Assembly: GCA_026706425.1 (NCBI GenBank)
Contig: JAPOYW010000684.1
Coordinates: 2,847-20,934 of the forward strand
DNA: 18,088 nucleotides
Reading direction: 5' to 3'
Source: Gammaproteobacteria bacterium
Lineage (GTDB): Bacteria > Pseudomonadota > Gammaproteobacteria > Pseudomonadales > Azotimanducaceae
Shown: positions 6,455-13,237 of the stretch, in pieces
How the letters are laid out: each line of letters starts with the position of its first letter
Numbering within the stretch: position 1 is the stretch's first letter
Translations under genes and position numbers: made by a program
Notes under the pieces: generated by a model
What the model saw: only the letters and a program-made list of their open reading frames with translations
What the model was told of the DNA's origin: nothing
Databases searched by the model: none

Positions 6455-9016
6455 ATGGATCCACGGCACCCATGCGCAACTGCACTTTGTACTGCAGCAC
6501 TATCGCTACTCGGGCTGCTGATCGCGGCGTCCGTCGGCGCTGCCGACGCGGACACTGCCGACGGCGACGACGACCAGGAGGAGTCGGCGACCGAGGAGGA
6601 AGCGATCGAGGTACCCGTCCTCGTCGAAGCTGCCGAGATCGAAGTCCAACCCGGACATGTCCGCTACGACTCCGAGTTCATCGGGGCGATGCCCGGGGGC
6701 GAGTCGAACTTGGCGGACCTCCTGCGGGCGAATCCTGCGGTAGATTTCGGGAGGCAGAGCAGCCTGTCCAAGAATTCCGCCGTGCAACGCCCAGCCGAGA
6801 TATCCATACACGGCCAGCCTTTCTACCAGAACGCGTTCCTGATCGACGGAGTCGATACCGGCAATGACCTCAATCCTGCAGATGCCGAGGACGTTTGGCA
6901 TACGCCTGGGTTCTTCGAGGCGCTCGGCGGCGGTTCGCCCCAAGGCTACTACGTCGACACGAACCTGATCGAGCAAGTGGAGGTATACGACAGCAACGTG
7001 CCTGCAGAGTATGGTGGCTTCACGGGCGGCGTGGTTGCCGCAGACCTCAAACGCTACGACGGCGAGAATTCTGCTTCGTTGGGGTACAGCCTTCGTCGGG
7101 ACGAGTGGGAGGAGTTCCACGTCACCGACGATGACCTTGCCCCCAACGACTACTACAATGCAGGCTATACGCCCGACTATCGCAGAAGTCACGTTTGGGC
7201 GGGGATACAGCGCGGCGTCGGCGACCTAGGCTTGTCCTTGTCGGTTTCCAGGCGCCTGTCGTCGTTTGCCCAGCAGTACGACAAGATCTACACCATCGGC
7301 TCTGCTGGGAGGAGGGAAACCCAGCGCCTGAGTTACGATGACGTGATCGACAATCTCTTCGGTCGGATTGACACAGACCTTGCCGGCACCGCCGTTGGCG
7401 TGGCGTTCCGCCACGCGAAGCGGCGACACGATGGGTTGACATCTACGACCTTCGACGGGCGGTTCGAGAAGGACCACGTTGGAAACGGATTGGCGCTCGA
7501 CCTGGAGAGGGATCTCGGCAAAGGTCGGTTCGAAGTGGGCGTCGCGGTCGACCGCACCGAGGATGGACTCGACAGCGATTCGAACAATCCGACCTACCAC
7601 GAGTACGCGAGGGGAAGTCCCACGCTGGAGCAATACGAGGGTGCCTACGGTGACAGATATCAAGCCCAGACCCGTTATTCGGTGAAGCCCAAGTGGACGC
7701 GTGCGCCTCTGACGACGGGCGATACGGAACACCGCATCAGCATCGGCGGGGAGCTGCAGCGCACCAGGAGCTTTTTCGAGCGACCGGAGGACGTCATCTT
7801 CGAGTTGTATTGGTGTGTCAGGGACATCAGTAGGAGCGAAGGCTGTGTCGACCAGGACGGCGACGGCGTGAGCAGCCCGGGCGACGAGTATTTGGCCCGC
7901 TCGCAGGCTTACTACGCGGGCAAGGTCGACCTACAGTACAACGCCGCGTCGTTCCACGCGGAGGATCGTGTTGATATTGGCCGATGGCAGGTAAACGTCG
8001 GGCTGCGGGTGGATTGGAACGACTACCTGGACAACGTGGACGTCTCGCCGCGCCTGTCGACCGAACGGGATCTGTTCGGCAACCAGCGGTCGGTGATCAT
8101 TGCCGGCGTGAATCGCTACTACGGCAGAAGCTTCTTCCGCTACCAGCTCAACGATGTGCTGCAGGCTTGGTACGAGAACATTCAGTACAACCCCAACGGC
8201 AGCGTACGTAGAGTACTCACACGCACCGACCGCTCGGGTCGATCAGACCTGGCGACGCCCTACTCGGACGAGTGGATGCTGGGGTGGACGCAGGCGCTTG
8301 GCGGAACGACCGTTGGACTCCAGTTCGTCAACCGAGAGGGCCGCGATGGCGTAAGCCGGACGCGACTCTGCCTCGATCCGACTGACACACGTTGTCGCGA
8401 GTACCAATACGTCTATACAAACGAGGGCCGCAGCTCCACACAGAGCGTGGGATTCCGTCTATCGAGTTCGGAACCGTTGCGTCTCGGCCCGACCGAAACC
8501 ACCTTTTCGCTTGGGTTGGGCTACAAGGACTCCACCAACAATCGCCAGGACGACGCCGGCTACGACGAGCAGATCAGCGAAGACCTGATCTACTACGATG
8601 GTCAACTCACGACGGTCGAGGATCTTCCTCCTTGGGACTACAACGTTCCCTTTGGCACCAGCTTTCACGCCGCCACGAGCATTCCGGGTTGGAACGTCAC
8701 GTGGTCGAACTTCGTCAACGTCCGTCGTGGTGGCACGATCGCACGGGATTCGGGACTGGACTGTGATGACGATGAGATCGACTACTGCGAAGGCAGCTAC
8801 GACATCTACGAGGATGTCGACTTCGACGGCCTGGTGACGGTGGATGCGAGGATCGAGTGGCGTCCTCAATTGATGGCGGAGGTTAGCGGATACCTGCGAC
8901 TGGAGGTGAAGAACCTGTTTGACGACGTCATGGACACGAATTCGAGCCGGTTCTCGAGTCGGCGTCTCATCACGTCGGGACGCTTGTTCTGGGCCGAGGT
9001 CGGGCTGCGCCTATAG
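6455..9016 (+). CDS. TonB-dependent outer-membrane receptor
   Basis: An 853-residue TonB-dependent transporter. Residues 1-30 are a signal peptide (LCTAALSLLGLLIAASVGAA). An acidic linker (DADTADGDDDQEESATEEE) follows, and IEVPVLVE near residues 51-58 is a possible TonB box. The plug domain is clear: LADLLRANPAVDFG, ISIHGQPFYQNAFLIDGVD and LIEQVEVYDSNVPAEYGGFTGG. The remainder is a barrel rich in alternating aromatic strands, ending GRLFWAEVGLRL. The six mature cysteines form three close pairs (454/464, 639/647, 770/778), all in Asp-rich loops; the first pair is followed by an EF-hand-like D466-x-D468-x-D470-G loop. It heads the operon with exbB 48 nt downstream, so the substrate is probably handled by that dedicated energiser. 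Siderophore, metal complex, glycan or peptide cannot be told apart from sequence. Confidence 0.9.
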   Translation: MDPRHPCATALCTAALSLLGLLIAASVGAADADTADGDDDQEESATEEEAIEVPVLVEAAEIEVQPGHVRYDSEFIGAMPGGESNLADLLRANPAVDFGRQSSLSKNSAVQRPAEISIHGQPFYQNAFLIDGVDTGNDLNPADAEDVWHTPGFFEALGGGSPQGYYVDTNLIEQVEVYDSNVPAEYGGFTGGVVAADLKRYDGENSASLGYSLRRDEWEEFHVTDDDLAPNDYYNAGYTPDYRRSHVWAGIQRGVGDLGLSLSVSRRLSSFAQQYDKIYTIGSAGRRETQRLSYDDVIDNLFGRIDTDLAGTAVGVAFRHAKRRHDGLTSTTFDGRFEKDHVGNGLALDLERDLGKGRFEVGVAVDRTEDGLDSDSNNPTYHEYARGSPTLEQYEGAYGDRYQAQTRYSVKPKWTRAPLTTGDTEHRISIGGELQRTRSFFERPEDVIFELYWCVRDISRSEGCVDQDGDGVSSPGDEYLARSQAYYAGKVDLQYNAASFHAEDRVDIGRWQVNVGLRVDWNDYLDNVDVSPRLSTERDLFGNQRSVIIAGVNRYYGRSFFRYQLNDVLQAWYENIQYNPNGSVRRVLTRTDRSGRSDLATPYSDEWMLGWTQALGGTTVGLQFVNREGRDGVSRTRLCLDPTDTRCREYQYVYTNEGRSSTQSVGFRLSSSEPLRLGPTETTFSLGLGYKDSTNNRQDDAGYDEQISEDLIYYDGQLTTVEDLPPWDYNVPFGTSFHAATSIPGWNVTWSNFVNVRRGGTIARDSGLDCDDDEIDYCEGSYDIYEDVDFDGLVTVDARIEWRPQLMAEVSGYLRLEVKNLFDDVMDTNSSRFSSRRLITSGRLFWAEVGLRL

Positions 9017-9064
9017 CATACGCGGTGGCATTGTTTTGCCGACGCGATGGCGAGGTCGTGACGC

Positions 9065-9691
9065 GTGGGTAGCACCGACTTTCTGGCCGCCGGCGGTCCG
9101 GTGCTATGGGTGCTGCTGGCCGTCTCGGTCGCGGCGTTGGCCATCGTCATGGTCAAGATCTGGCAGTTCGGTCGAGAGAGGCCGGAGACCTGCCCGGATG
9201 TCGACACCGCGCTACATCGGTGGCGTGCCGCGGACTGGGAAGAGGCGCGTCGTTCCTTGGACTCCGAACATCCCGTCTCCGTGGTCGTGGCGCTGTCCAT
9301 GGATGAACTCATGAACGGGATCGACGACGACATGGTCCGCCAGGAGGTGGACCGGCTCGCGACCGTGCATCTGAACCGCCTGCGCGCGCACCTGCCGGCA
9401 CTCGACGGCATCGGGGTCCTGAGTCCTCTGCTTGGACTCCTCGGCACCGTGCTCGGCATGATCGTCGCCTTCCAGCAGATGGAGATCGCCGGCGCACAGG
9501 TGGATCCGTCGACGCTGTCGAGCGGCATCTGGCAGGCACTGTTGACGACCGCCGTGGGGCTCGGCATTGCGATTCCGGCGATCGCGGTCCACAACTGGAT
9601 GGAACGCAAGGTCGAACGTGTGGCGATGCGCATGAACGACGCGGTAACCCAGGTCTTCCTCGAGTTCGATCGGCACCGGAAAGACGACTGA
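9065..9691 (+). CDS. exbB: ExbB/TolQ/MotA-family proton channel protein
   Basis: A 208-residue inner-membrane protein matching ExbB. Helix 1 is VLWVLLAVSVAALAIVMVKIWQF. After a cytoplasmic domain come GVLSPLLGLLGTVLGMIVAFQQM and LLTTAVGLGIAIPAIAVHNWM, the two helices carrying the conserved pore-lining threonines (GTVLGM and TTAVGL). ExbB forms the pentameric ring through which ExbD couples the proton gradient to TonB. It starts at GTG 9065 with a GAGG about ten bases upstream. Stop and the next start are one base apart. The protein is shorter than many E. coli-type ExbB at the N-terminus, as is usual for ExbB in receptor-linked operons. Confidence 0.92.
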   Translation: MGSTDFLAAGGPVLWVLLAVSVAALAIVMVKIWQFGRERPETCPDVDTALHRWRAADWEEARRSLDSEHPVSVVVALSMDELMNGIDDDMVRQEVDRLATVHLNRLRAHLPALDGIGVLSPLLGLLGTVLGMIVAFQQMEIAGAQVDPSTLSSGIWQALLTTAVGLGIAIPAIAVHNWMERKVERVAMRMNDAVTQVFLEFDRHRKDD

Positions 9692-9692
9692 C

Positions 9693-10091
9693 GTGCGCTT
9701 TCTGGCGATGTTTCGCCGCCGGCGGAGGGGCGTACGCCTGGCACCGCTCATCGACGTGGTGTTCATCCTGCTGTTGTTCTTCATGCTGACCACGGGATTC
9801 GTTCCCTGGCGGCAAATCGACGTGACCTTCCCCGCGCCCGGAGAACCCCTGGTGGACACGGAGCTACTCGTGGTACAGGTGGTCGACGGAGGCCGGGCCA
9901 TCCAGATCGATGGGAGTCGCTACCTCACCGACGATGCGTCGGCGTTGGCGGCGCTCGTTGCCGAAAGACCGGAGGCGGTCTTCGCGGTGCGTGGATTCCC
10001 CGGAATGCGTACACAGACCTTGGTCGACGTCGTGGACCGGTTGCGGCGCGCCGGCGCGGCCCAGGTTTCGCTGGCGAAGACCGAATCGTGA
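9693..10091 (+). CDS. exbD: ExbD-type biopolymer transport protein (first copy, canonical Asp)
   Basis: A 132-residue ExbD/TolR protein with a short basic N-tail (FRRRRRG), one transmembrane helix and a periplasmic domain. The helix begins PLIDVVFILLLFFML; Asp21 corresponds to the E. coli ExbD Asp25 required for proton coupling. The periplasmic part (TELLVVQVVDGG...AVRGFPGMRTQTLVDVVDRLRRAGAAQVSLAK) matches the usual fold. GTG 9693 follows the exbB stop by one base; an in-frame ATG at 9708 is an alternative. Its stop overlaps the start of the second ExbD gene by 4 nt (GTGA). It probably forms the active member of an ExbD dimer inside ExbB. Confidence 0.92.
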   Translation: MRFLAMFRRRRRGVRLAPLIDVVFILLLFFMLTTGFVPWRQIDVTFPAPGEPLVDTELLVVQVVDGGRAIQIDGSRYLTDDASALAALVAERPEAVFAVRGFPGMRTQTLVDVVDRLRRAGAAQVSLAKTES

Positions 10092-10534
10092 TCATCGGTT
10101 CGCAATCGAACCCGGATCGTCCCCGGGGCGACCACGGCCTGGTCCCGTTGATCAACGTGGTGTTCCTTCTGCTCGCATTCTTCATGATCGCCGGACAGAT
10201 CCAGCGTTCGGACGTGATACGGGTCGCGCCGCCTGTCTCGATCAGCGAGACCGTTCCCGCAGAGCAGCGGCTGGAGTTGGTCGTGGTGGCGGACGGGACC
10301 ATCTATCTCGAAGGCGAAGCCGTTTTGCTCGGCGAACTGGCGTCTGCCTTTCGGCGGCGAATGCAGATGGGATCGGCCCCGCCGGGGTCTGGGTCGAGCG
10401 ACCCAGACGGGCGTGTCGTCCTCGTGAAGGCCGATGCCGACCTCGAAGTCATGCGACTCGAGGCAGTCCTCGAGGAACTCGTTCGCGCTGGGGCTTCGCG
10501 CGCAGCGCTCGCCACGACGTTGAACCACCGCTGA
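10088..10534 (+). CDS. ExbD-type protein, second copy with Asn in place of the membrane Asp
   Basis: A 148-residue ExbD/TolR protein: short N-tail, helix PLINVVFLLLAFFMIAG, and a periplasmic domain (RLELVVVADGTIYLEG...VVLVKADADLEVMRLEAVLEELVRAGASRAAL). At the position of the proton-carrying Asp it has Asn23 (AAC at 10154-10156). All flanking residues of the motif are kept, so this is a substitution and not a misalignment. A Gly/Pro/Ser-rich insert (GSAPPGSGSSDPDG) interrupts the periplasmic domain. The gene overlaps the first exbD by 4 nt and tonB by 1 nt. Because an ExbB pentamer holds an ExbD dimer, the two products may form a heterodimer with one proton-active chain. Family call is firm, function of the substitution is inferred. 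Confidence 0.9.
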   Translation: MIIGSQSNPDRPRGDHGLVPLINVVFLLLAFFMIAGQIQRSDVIRVAPPVSISETVPAEQRLELVVVADGTIYLEGEAVLLGELASAFRRRMQMGSAPPGSGSSDPDGRVVLVKADADLEVMRLEAVLEELVRAGASRAALATTLNHR

Positions 10535-11283
10535 TGCAGAACCCTCGTCAGTGGCTCGTGGCCATCGGTGCCTCGTTGCTCCTGCATGGCGCATTGCTTG
10601 CTGCCTGGCCATCGCTCGAAGGTGCTCGCGGACCGGGAGAGCACGGCGTCGAGATCGGGCTCGGGTTGCTCGGCGACTTGGGCGACGCGGCGGATCCCGC
10701 GCCGGAGGTGGAACCCGAACCCGAAGAGCCCGAGCCGCCGCCGGAACCCGAACCAGCACCGGAACCCGAACCACCGCCGGTAGTCGAGCCGGAGCCCCCT
10801 CCCGAGCCTGTGTTGCCGCCCGTGCCGACGCCGATTATCGAAGCGAGTGCACCAACGAGCGATACGCCGCCGGTCTCGTCGGTGGAGATTCCCGCCGCCC
10901 GTCCGCGTCCGCCCCAGCCGAGCGCGGCGCGCCAACAGGGCCAAGCGGTAGGCGTATCTTCGCCATCGGCGGGCGGGGACGTGGGGCTGCGACGATCCTA
11001 CGCCAGGGTATTGGCAGCGCATCTGAACCGCTATAAGAGCTACCCGATCTCGGCGCGGCGCCAAGGGCGGGAAGGTACCGCGAGGCTGCGTTTGGTCGTG
11101 GACCGGACGGGTCGTGTAGTGGATGCCCGGATCGCGCGGTCCGCCCCTTTTCCGGAGTTCGATGAGGCCGCGATGGCCATGTTGGCGCGTGCCCAGCCGC
11201 TGCCGCCGTTTCCGAACGGGATGACCGAGACCGAGATTGTCGTGATGGTCCCGGTAACGTTCGAGTTGTCGGACACGAAGTGA
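10534..11283 (+). CDS. tonB: TonB energy-transducing protein
   Basis: A 249-residue TonB. The N-terminal helix (WLVAIGASLLLHGALLAAW) keeps the S-x-x-x-H motif as Ser14 and His18, the residues needed for coupling to ExbBD. Residues about 57-100 are a periplasmic spacer made of Glu-Pro repeats; the Lys-Pro half found in E. coli TonB is missing. A Ser/Ala/Gln-rich stretch leads to the C-terminal TonB domain at about 153-246, with YPISARRQGREGTARLRL and the strand VVDRTGRVVDARI that pairs with receptor TonB boxes. ATG 10534 overlaps the preceding stop (TGATG). The following DUF4920 gene overlaps its stop by 4 nt. It is probably dedicated to the receptor at the head of the operon. Confidence 0.93.
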   Translation: MQNPRQWLVAIGASLLLHGALLAAWPSLEGARGPGEHGVEIGLGLLGDLGDAADPAPEVEPEPEEPEPPPEPEPAPEPEPPPVVEPEPPPEPVLPPVPTPIIEASAPTSDTPPVSSVEIPAARPRPPQPSAARQQGQAVGVSSPSAGGDVGLRRSYARVLAAHLNRYKSYPISARRQGREGTARLRLVVDRTGRVVDARIARSAPFPEFDEAAMAMLARAQPLPPFPNGMTETEIVVMVPVTFELSDTK

Positions 11284-11852
11284 TCGCGGACGGCGTTAGC
11301 CGGCGCTTGATGGCTGGAGCGGACGGCGATATGTTCAAGACTCTGATTTGTTTGGCTGCGGGGACTGCCGTGATTCTGATTCGTTGGCCCACTCTGCTTG
11401 CGGCAGTTCTCTTGACTGCCATTGGACATCCGACGCTTGCGGACGACATCGTTCGCCGCGGCGAGGCAATTGGCGACTCCCCGGCCGTTGATCTCAAAGG
11501 TGCCATCGCCGCTCCCGAGGCACTCCTCGGTCGATCGGTCATCGTCGAGGGCACGGTCGACAAGGTCTGCCAGGTGAAGGGATGCTGGATGGAGTTGATG
11601 CCATCGGGCGAGAGCCGCGGTGTGCGAGTGACGTTCGAGAACTACGGCTTCTTCGTGCCGAAGGACTCGATGGGCTGGACGGCGCGCCTCGAAGGCGAGT
11701 TCGTCCGGGAGCACTTGTCGAAGCGCGACGTCGACCACCTCGTCGGCGAAGGCGCGACCTTGCAGAAGCAGCCGGACGGGACGGCGGTGCAGATCAGCTT
11801 CGTGGCCCGAGGCGTTGAACTTCGGGAACCTCCCGCTGCCGGCGCGTCGTGA
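11280..11852 (+). CDS. DUF4920-domain exported protein
   Basis: A protein of up to 190 residues with a DUF4920 domain at about 85-182. Diagnostic features are VEGTVDKVCQVKGCWMELMP (Cys97, Cys102, Trp103) and VRVTFENYGFFVPKDSMG. The function of DUF4920 is not established; the fixed C-x4-C-W-M pattern suggests metal or redox chemistry, which is inference. Residues 18-54 are strongly hydrophobic and end PTLADD, read as a signal peptide or anchor, so the domain is probably periplasmic. The GTG at 11280 overlaps the tonB stop as GTGA, like its neighbours; ATG 11310 or ATG 11331 are alternatives, and 11331 would give a more normal signal peptide. It is followed by arsI with overlapping stop and start. 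Confidence 0.8.
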   Translation: MIADGVSRRLMAGADGDMFKTLICLAAGTAVILIRWPTLLAAVLLTAIGHPTLADDIVRRGEAIGDSPAVDLKGAIAAPEALLGRSVIVEGTVDKVCQVKGCWMELMPSGESRGVRVTFENYGFFVPKDSMGWTARLEGEFVREHLSKRDVDHLVGEGATLQKQPDGTAVQISFVARGVELREPPAAGAS

Positions 11853-12214
11853 TGCGGCTGCAACTCGCCCTCAATGTTCGCGACCTCGGCACGGCCGTCG
11901 ACTTCTACTCGAAGATGTTTGGCGTTGCGCCCGCGAAGGTGAAACCGGGCTATGCCAACTTCGCGATCGACGAGCCACCTTTGAAGCTCGTGCTGTTCGA
12001 AGAGCCAAATGCGCCGGAACGGCTGAACCATCTGGGCGTGGAGGTGTTCGACGAGGTCGACGTCGGCGAGGCCAGGGAGCGCGTCAGCGCGGGCGGCATC
12101 CAGCACTTCAACGAGAACGACACGACGTGCTGCCACGCCCGCCAGAACAAGGTCTGGGCCCGGGAACCGGACGGCCTGCGCTGGGAGTGGTACCGCGTTA
12201 TCGAAGACGTCTAG
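11852..12214 (+). CDS. arsI: ArsI/CadI-family VOC metalloenzyme (organoarsenical C-As lyase-like)
   Basis: A 120-residue VOC protein closely matching the ArsI/CadI pattern: LQLALNVRDLGTAVDFYSKMFG, then KPGYANFAIDEPPLKLVL, LNHLGVEV, TTCCHARQNKVW and a C-terminal RWEWY. Likely Fe(II) ligands are Gln4, His60 and Glu112. The vicinal pair Cys93-Cys94, which binds trivalent arsenic in ArsI, is kept. ArsI enzymes cleave the carbon-arsenic bond of methylarsenite and aromatic arsenicals using O2; CadI was first found as a cadmium-induced mycobacterial protein. ATG 11852 overlaps the previous stop; a GTG at 11849 is also possible. No arsR, arsM, arsP or acr3 is seen nearby, and the gene ends a TonB operon, an unusual setting. 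Family confidence is high; the substrate here is not proven. Confidence 0.85.
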   Translation: MRLQLALNVRDLGTAVDFYSKMFGVAPAKVKPGYANFAIDEPPLKLVLFEEPNAPERLNHLGVEVFDEVDVGEARERVSAGGIQHFNENDTTCCHARQNKVWAREPDGLRWEWYRVIEDV

Positions 12215-12768
12215 TCGGGGACGGCGACTGACGAGAGTCTGGCGTAGGGGACGGGCCGAGGAATCCGCGCCGAGCAACGGCACGAAGTGCCGCTGCAAGG
12301 CGTGTAGTCCTCGGGCGGTGGGGGCGGGGCCATGACCTTGACGGGCTGATGCTCAAGCGTGTTGAGGCCGTGCAGGTCGCCGGCCACGATTTGCAGCGGG
12401 GCCACCACCGCGACCATCCACATGGCCATGGAGAACATCTTGCGGGCTTCGGCATTCGTTCGCTCCCGCAACAGGCGAAAGGCGCCGACCGCACCCACGA
12501 CGAGGGCGGTCGTCAGATAGGCGGCGAGGACCATGTGTACGAGGCGAAATGGGAACGACGGGTTGAACACGATGGCGAACCAGCTATCCGGAACGAACTG
12601 GCCTGCGTCGTTGATGGAGAAACCGGCGGGTGTATGCATCCAGGAATTCACCGCAAGGATCCAGAAGGCCGACACCAGCGTACCCGCAGCCACGATGCCG
12701 GTCGCGACCACGTGCAGGGACTTCGAAACACGCCCCATGCCGAAGAGCATCACGCCGAGGAAGCCCGC
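12211..12768 (-). pseudogene. Internal fragment of cytochrome bd ubiquinol oxidase subunit I (cydA/cioA)
   Basis: The frame encodes a recognisable middle piece of subunit I of cytochrome bd quinol oxidase: GFLGVMLFG, VSKSLHVVATGIVAAGTLVSAFWILAVNSWM, FNPSFPFRLVHMVLAAYLTTALVVGAVGAF and GDLHGLNTLEHQPVKVM. The His in RLVHMVLAAY corresponds to the heme b558 ligand. Intact subunit I has over 450 residues; here only about 147 match, beginning right after the stop of the lipoprotein gene and ending about 12328 at the start of the quinol loop. The rest (PPPPPEDYTPCSGTSC onward) shows no resemblance. The N-terminal heme ligand, the quinol loop and the C-terminal half are absent, and no subunit II gene is nearby. 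A GTG at 12753 could start translation, but the product could not be a working oxidase. Best read as a decayed remnant. Confidence 0.75.
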
Positions 12769-12771
12769 CCC

Positions 12772-13149
12772 CTACGGACGTTCAAGCCAGAACGACTTGA
12801 CCCAGTCTTCCTCGATCTCGATGTGCAGCGTCTTGACCTCCTCCTCGGACACGTCGATGTTGAACAGGAACAAGAACGCCACTTCCGTGTCCTGCTCTCG
12901 GACGGTGAGGTAGCTCAGCACCTCGTTGCCTGCCTCGTTCAAGTAGGTACTGCTCGGCTGGCCGAGGTTTTCGACGATCCACGCCCGGGTCGTGACGCCT
13001 GGCTGGATCGCGTCCAGGGACGCGCTGCCATGGAGTCTGCCGTAGCGGTAGTGGGAGTCGGACTCGACCACGAACACGCATCCGCCTAGGGCTAGGGCGG
13101 AGGTGACGAGGACGCTGGTCAACGCAAAGCGGACTCGCAACGGGGCCAT
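12772..13149 (-). CDS. Small BamE/SmpA-like lipoprotein
   Basis: A 125-residue predicted lipoprotein. The signal peptide (FALTSVLVTSALALGGC) ends in a lipobox with Cys24 as the lipidated residue. The mature part contains DAIQPGVTTRAWIVENLGQPSST, a helix-turn pattern with the GxT...hxxxLGxP motif of SmpA/BamE-like domains, followed by strands LSYLTVREQDTEVAFLFLF and VKTLHIEIEEDWVKSFWLE. True BamE is an assembly factor of the outer-membrane Bam complex; this protein is more likely a paralogue of unknown role. ATG 13149 is chosen because AAAGGAGA lies at the ideal distance; the open frame extends upstream to 13203 without a better site. The cydA remnant begins directly after its stop. Confidence 0.72.
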   Translation of the reverse strand: MAPLRVRFALTSVLVTSALALGGCVFVVESDSHYRYGRLHGSASLDAIQPGVTTRAWIVENLGQPSSTYLNEAGNEVLSYLTVREQDTEVAFLFLFNIDVSEEEVKTLHIEIEEDWVKSFWLERP

Positions 13150-13237
13150 CTGGTCTCCTTTGCCACGCAGGGCAGGGCGAATGTTCGCCCCGAATACTCC
13201 CACGTTGATGCTGAACGAACGCTTAACGGCTTGTGCT

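Noticed and set aside
10690..10840. Possible DNA tandem repeat or minisatellite in tonB
   Set aside because: The repetition is the Glu-Pro spacer of TonB encoded by varying codons, so it is a protein feature and not a mobile or satellite repeat.
13150..13203. N-terminal extension of the lipoprotein
   Set aside because: The extension breaks the lipoprotein signal peptide and lacks a good ribosome site; ATG 13149 has AAAGGAGA.
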